Below the pieces are notes generated by a model. It was not told the origin of the DNA, searched no databases, and was given only the letters and a program-made list of their open reading frames with translations. Positions 4,699 through 6,380 of a stretch of 6,380 nucleotides of DNA are shown here, piece after piece. Both the position numbers and the translations under genes were made by a program. Where the stretch lies: the NCBI GenBank assembly GCA_022728415.1, contig JAIJJM010000127.1:1-6380 (forward strand). Direction: 5' to 3'. The stretch comes from Collinsella sp. GTDB lineage: Bacteria; Actinomycetota; Coriobacteriia; Coriobacteriales; Coriobacteriaceae. Position 1 is the first letter of the stretch, and every line of letters starts with the position of its first letter.

Positions 4699-6380
4699 AT
4701 GGCCACCGCCGACCCCAAGAAGAAAAAGAAGAAGCGCAAGAAAAAAGAGTCACTCGAGCATAAGCGCAACCGCATCCTGGTAGCGCTGGGCATTTTTGCC
4801 GTGGTGTACGCCCTCGATGAACTCGGCACCCTCGCCGCCGTATTCGGCACCCCGGGCGACATCTACGCCAGCTTCGTGCTGTTCCTCGTGCCGTTTTTGA
4901 TTGCCGGCTACGACGTACTGCAAAAGGCATTCAGTAATATCCGCCGCGGCAAGGCCTTCGACGAGAGCTTCCTCATGGCCGTCGCGACTATCGGCGCGTT
5001 TACCATGGTGCTCTTCCCCGATACCGACCCGCACATGGCCGAAGGCGCCGCCGTCATGCTGTTCTACCAGGTCGGCGAGCTGTTCCAGGCATACGCCGTG
5101 GGCAAGAGCCGCAAGTCGATCAGTGCCATGATGGACATCGCGCCCGACTACGCTAACGTCGAGCAAGCCGACGGCACACTCGAACAGGTCTTTCCCGATG
5201 ACATCGCCGTCGGCACCGTGATCGTGGTCAAGCCCGGCGAGCGCGTGCCTATCGACGGCGTCATCGTCGAGGGCGAAACCCAGCTCGATACCGCCGCGCT
5301 CACGGGCGAGTCAGTCCCCCGCCCCGCCAAGTCCGGCGACGATATCATCAGCGGCTGCATCAACATGACGGGCCTCATCCACGTGCGCACCACCAGGCCG
5401 TTTGGCGAGTCCACCGTCGCGCGCGTCCTGGAGCTCGTGGAGAATGCCAGCGAAAAGAAGGCGCGCACCGAGAACTTCATCACGCGCTTCGCCCGCGTCT
5501 ACACGCCCGCCGTCACCGGCGCGGCCGCGGTGCTCGCGCTTGGCGGCGGCCTGATCACCGGCGCCTGGTCCGACTGGATTCTGCGCGGTCTGACCTTCCT
5601 GGTCGTCAGCTGCCCGTGCGCGCTCGTGATCAGCGTGCCGCTGAGCTTCTTTGGCGGCATCGGCGGTGCCGCCAAGCTGGGCGTTCTCATCAAGGGTTCT
5701 AACTACCTCGAGACGCTCGCCGACGTCGACACCGTCGTCTTTGACAAGACAGGCACCCTCACCAACGGCACATTCTCGGTGGTCGCGGTGCACCCCGAGG
5801 CTGGCTATACCGAGCAGTCGCTGCTCGAGGTCGCAGCCCTTGCGGAGTCGTTCTCCGATCACCCCATCGCGCAGTCCGTACGCGTCGCCTACCAGGGCGA
5901 GGTCGACCCCAAGCGCGTAAGCGACTCCGCCAACGATGCGGGCCACGGCGTGACGGCAACCATCGACGGCAAGCACGTCGTCGTTGGCAACGCAAAGATG
6001 CTCGCCGCGGCCGGAGTCGAAGCGCCCGACTGCGAGGTCGTCGGAACGATTCTGCATGTGCTCGTTGACGGCGTGTACGCCGGCCACATCGTAATTGCAG
6101 ACACCGTTAAGGCCGATGCCGAGCAGACGATCCGCGACCTTCACGCCACCGGCGTCAAGCGCACCGTTATGCTCACGGGCGACCGCGAGGAAGTGGCTGC
6201 TGCAGTGGCCAAGCAGCTCGGCCTCGACGAGTTCCATGCGCAACTGCTGCCGGGCGATAAGGTCGAGCGTGTTGAAGCGCTGCTCGCGGCCGAAAGCGGC
6301 AAGGGCAAGCTCGCCTTTGTCGGCGACGGCATCAACGATGCGCCCGTGCTCACCCGTGCCGATGTGGGCATTGCCATGGG
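4699..6380 (+). CDS. cadA: P1B-2-type Zn/Cd/Pb-exporting ATPase (partial, C-terminus missing)
   Basis: An ATP-driven membrane pump that exports Zn(II), Cd(II) or Pb(II). 560 codons are present and the gene runs off the right edge. Residues 7-16 are a Lys/Arg run instead of the usual HMA domain. Predicted helices lie at about 26-45, 55-74, 91-106, 113-132, 268-290 and 295-320; the last contains C305-P-C307 in SCPCALVISVPL, the P1B-2 metal-site signature. The actuator domain has T202-G-E-S. D349 of DKTGT is the phosphorylated residue. H388-P389 (SDHP) binds nucleotide. T493-G-D and G542-DGINDAP complete the P domain. The final two helices, with their conserved Lys and Asp metal ligands, lie outside the window. 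The start has GGGAGG nine bases upstream and an ArsR operator before it. Exact metal preference is unresolved; cadA and zntA are equally apt names. Confidence 0.92.
   Translation, partial: MATADPKKKKKKRKKKESLEHKRNRILVALGIFAVVYALDELGTLAAVFGTPGDIYASFVLFLVPFLIAGYDVLQKAFSNIRRGKAFDESFLMAVATIGAFTMVLFPDTDPHMAEGAAVMLFYQVGELFQAYAVGKSRKSISAMMDIAPDYANVEQADGTLEQVFPDDIAVGTVIVVKPGERVPIDGVIVEGETQLDTAALTGESVPRPAKSGDDIISGCINMTGLIHVRTTRPFGESTVARVLELVENASEKKARTENFITRFARVYTPAVTGAAAVLALGGGLITGAWSDWILRGLTFLVVSCPCALVISVPLSFFGGIGGAAKLGVLIKGSNYLETLADVDTVVFDKTGTLTNGTFSVVAVHPEAGYTEQSLLEVAALAESFSDHPIAQSVRVAYQGEVDPKRVSDSANDAGHGVTATIDGKHVVVGNAKMLAAAGVEAPDCEVVGTILHVLVDGVYAGHIVIADTVKADAEQTIRDLHATGVKRTVMLTGDREEVAAAVAKQLGLDEFHAQLLPGDKVERVEALLAAESGKGKLAFVGDGINDAPVLTRADVGIAM

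Noticed and set aside
5311..6243. A 310-codon minus-strand frame opposite the ATPase
   Set aside because: Long antisense frames are expected in high-GC genes; the plus strand encodes every P-type ATPase motif and the minus product is an Ala/Gly/Asp/His-rich shadow.

Overview
The window looks like a chromosomal segment from a high-GC Gram-positive bacterium, most likely a Coriobacteriia member of the Collinsella type. That assignment is an inference from codon bias, from the style of the metal genes and from the lone PD-(D/E)XK-like gene, whose family I associate with that class; no rRNA or other phylogenetic marker is present.

Layout. (1) Positions 1-659, minus strand: the N-terminal part of a multi-membrane-spanning heavy-metal exporter of the ArsP_2 / 'putative manganese transporter' type. 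It runs off the left edge inside a histidine-rich loop built from 12-bp tandem repeats. Its promoter is bracketed by two palindromes that look like operators. (2) Positions 831-1799, plus strand: a DEDDh-type 3'-5' exonuclease with an unrecognised N-terminal extension, followed by a strong intrinsic terminator. (3) Positions about 1900-3870: a lower-GC accessory island. It holds one gene (2323-3561) with a degenerate DUF559/Vsr-like nuclease fold at its C-terminus. The gene is flanked on each side by a pair of related 28-bp repeats in inverted orientation, which makes a repeat-nuclease-repeat unit of about 1.85 kb. This is the most unusual part of the window. (4) Positions 3877-6380, plus strand: a zinc/cadmium/lead resistance cluster. 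It comprises an SmtB-like ArsR repressor, a small free-standing HMA metal-binding protein, and a P1B-2 metal-exporting ATPase cut by the right edge.

How the genes work together. The ArsR repressor has an intact alpha-5 zinc site. It probably binds a perfect 23-bp inverted repeat lying across its own near-consensus promoter, and a third copy of the same site just upstream of the ATPase, so metal excess would derepress both. The ATPase lacks an N-terminal HMA domain; that domain is encoded as the separate small protein immediately upstream. The two transporters, ArsP_2-type and P1B-type, probably respond to different metals because their operator palindromes are unrelated.
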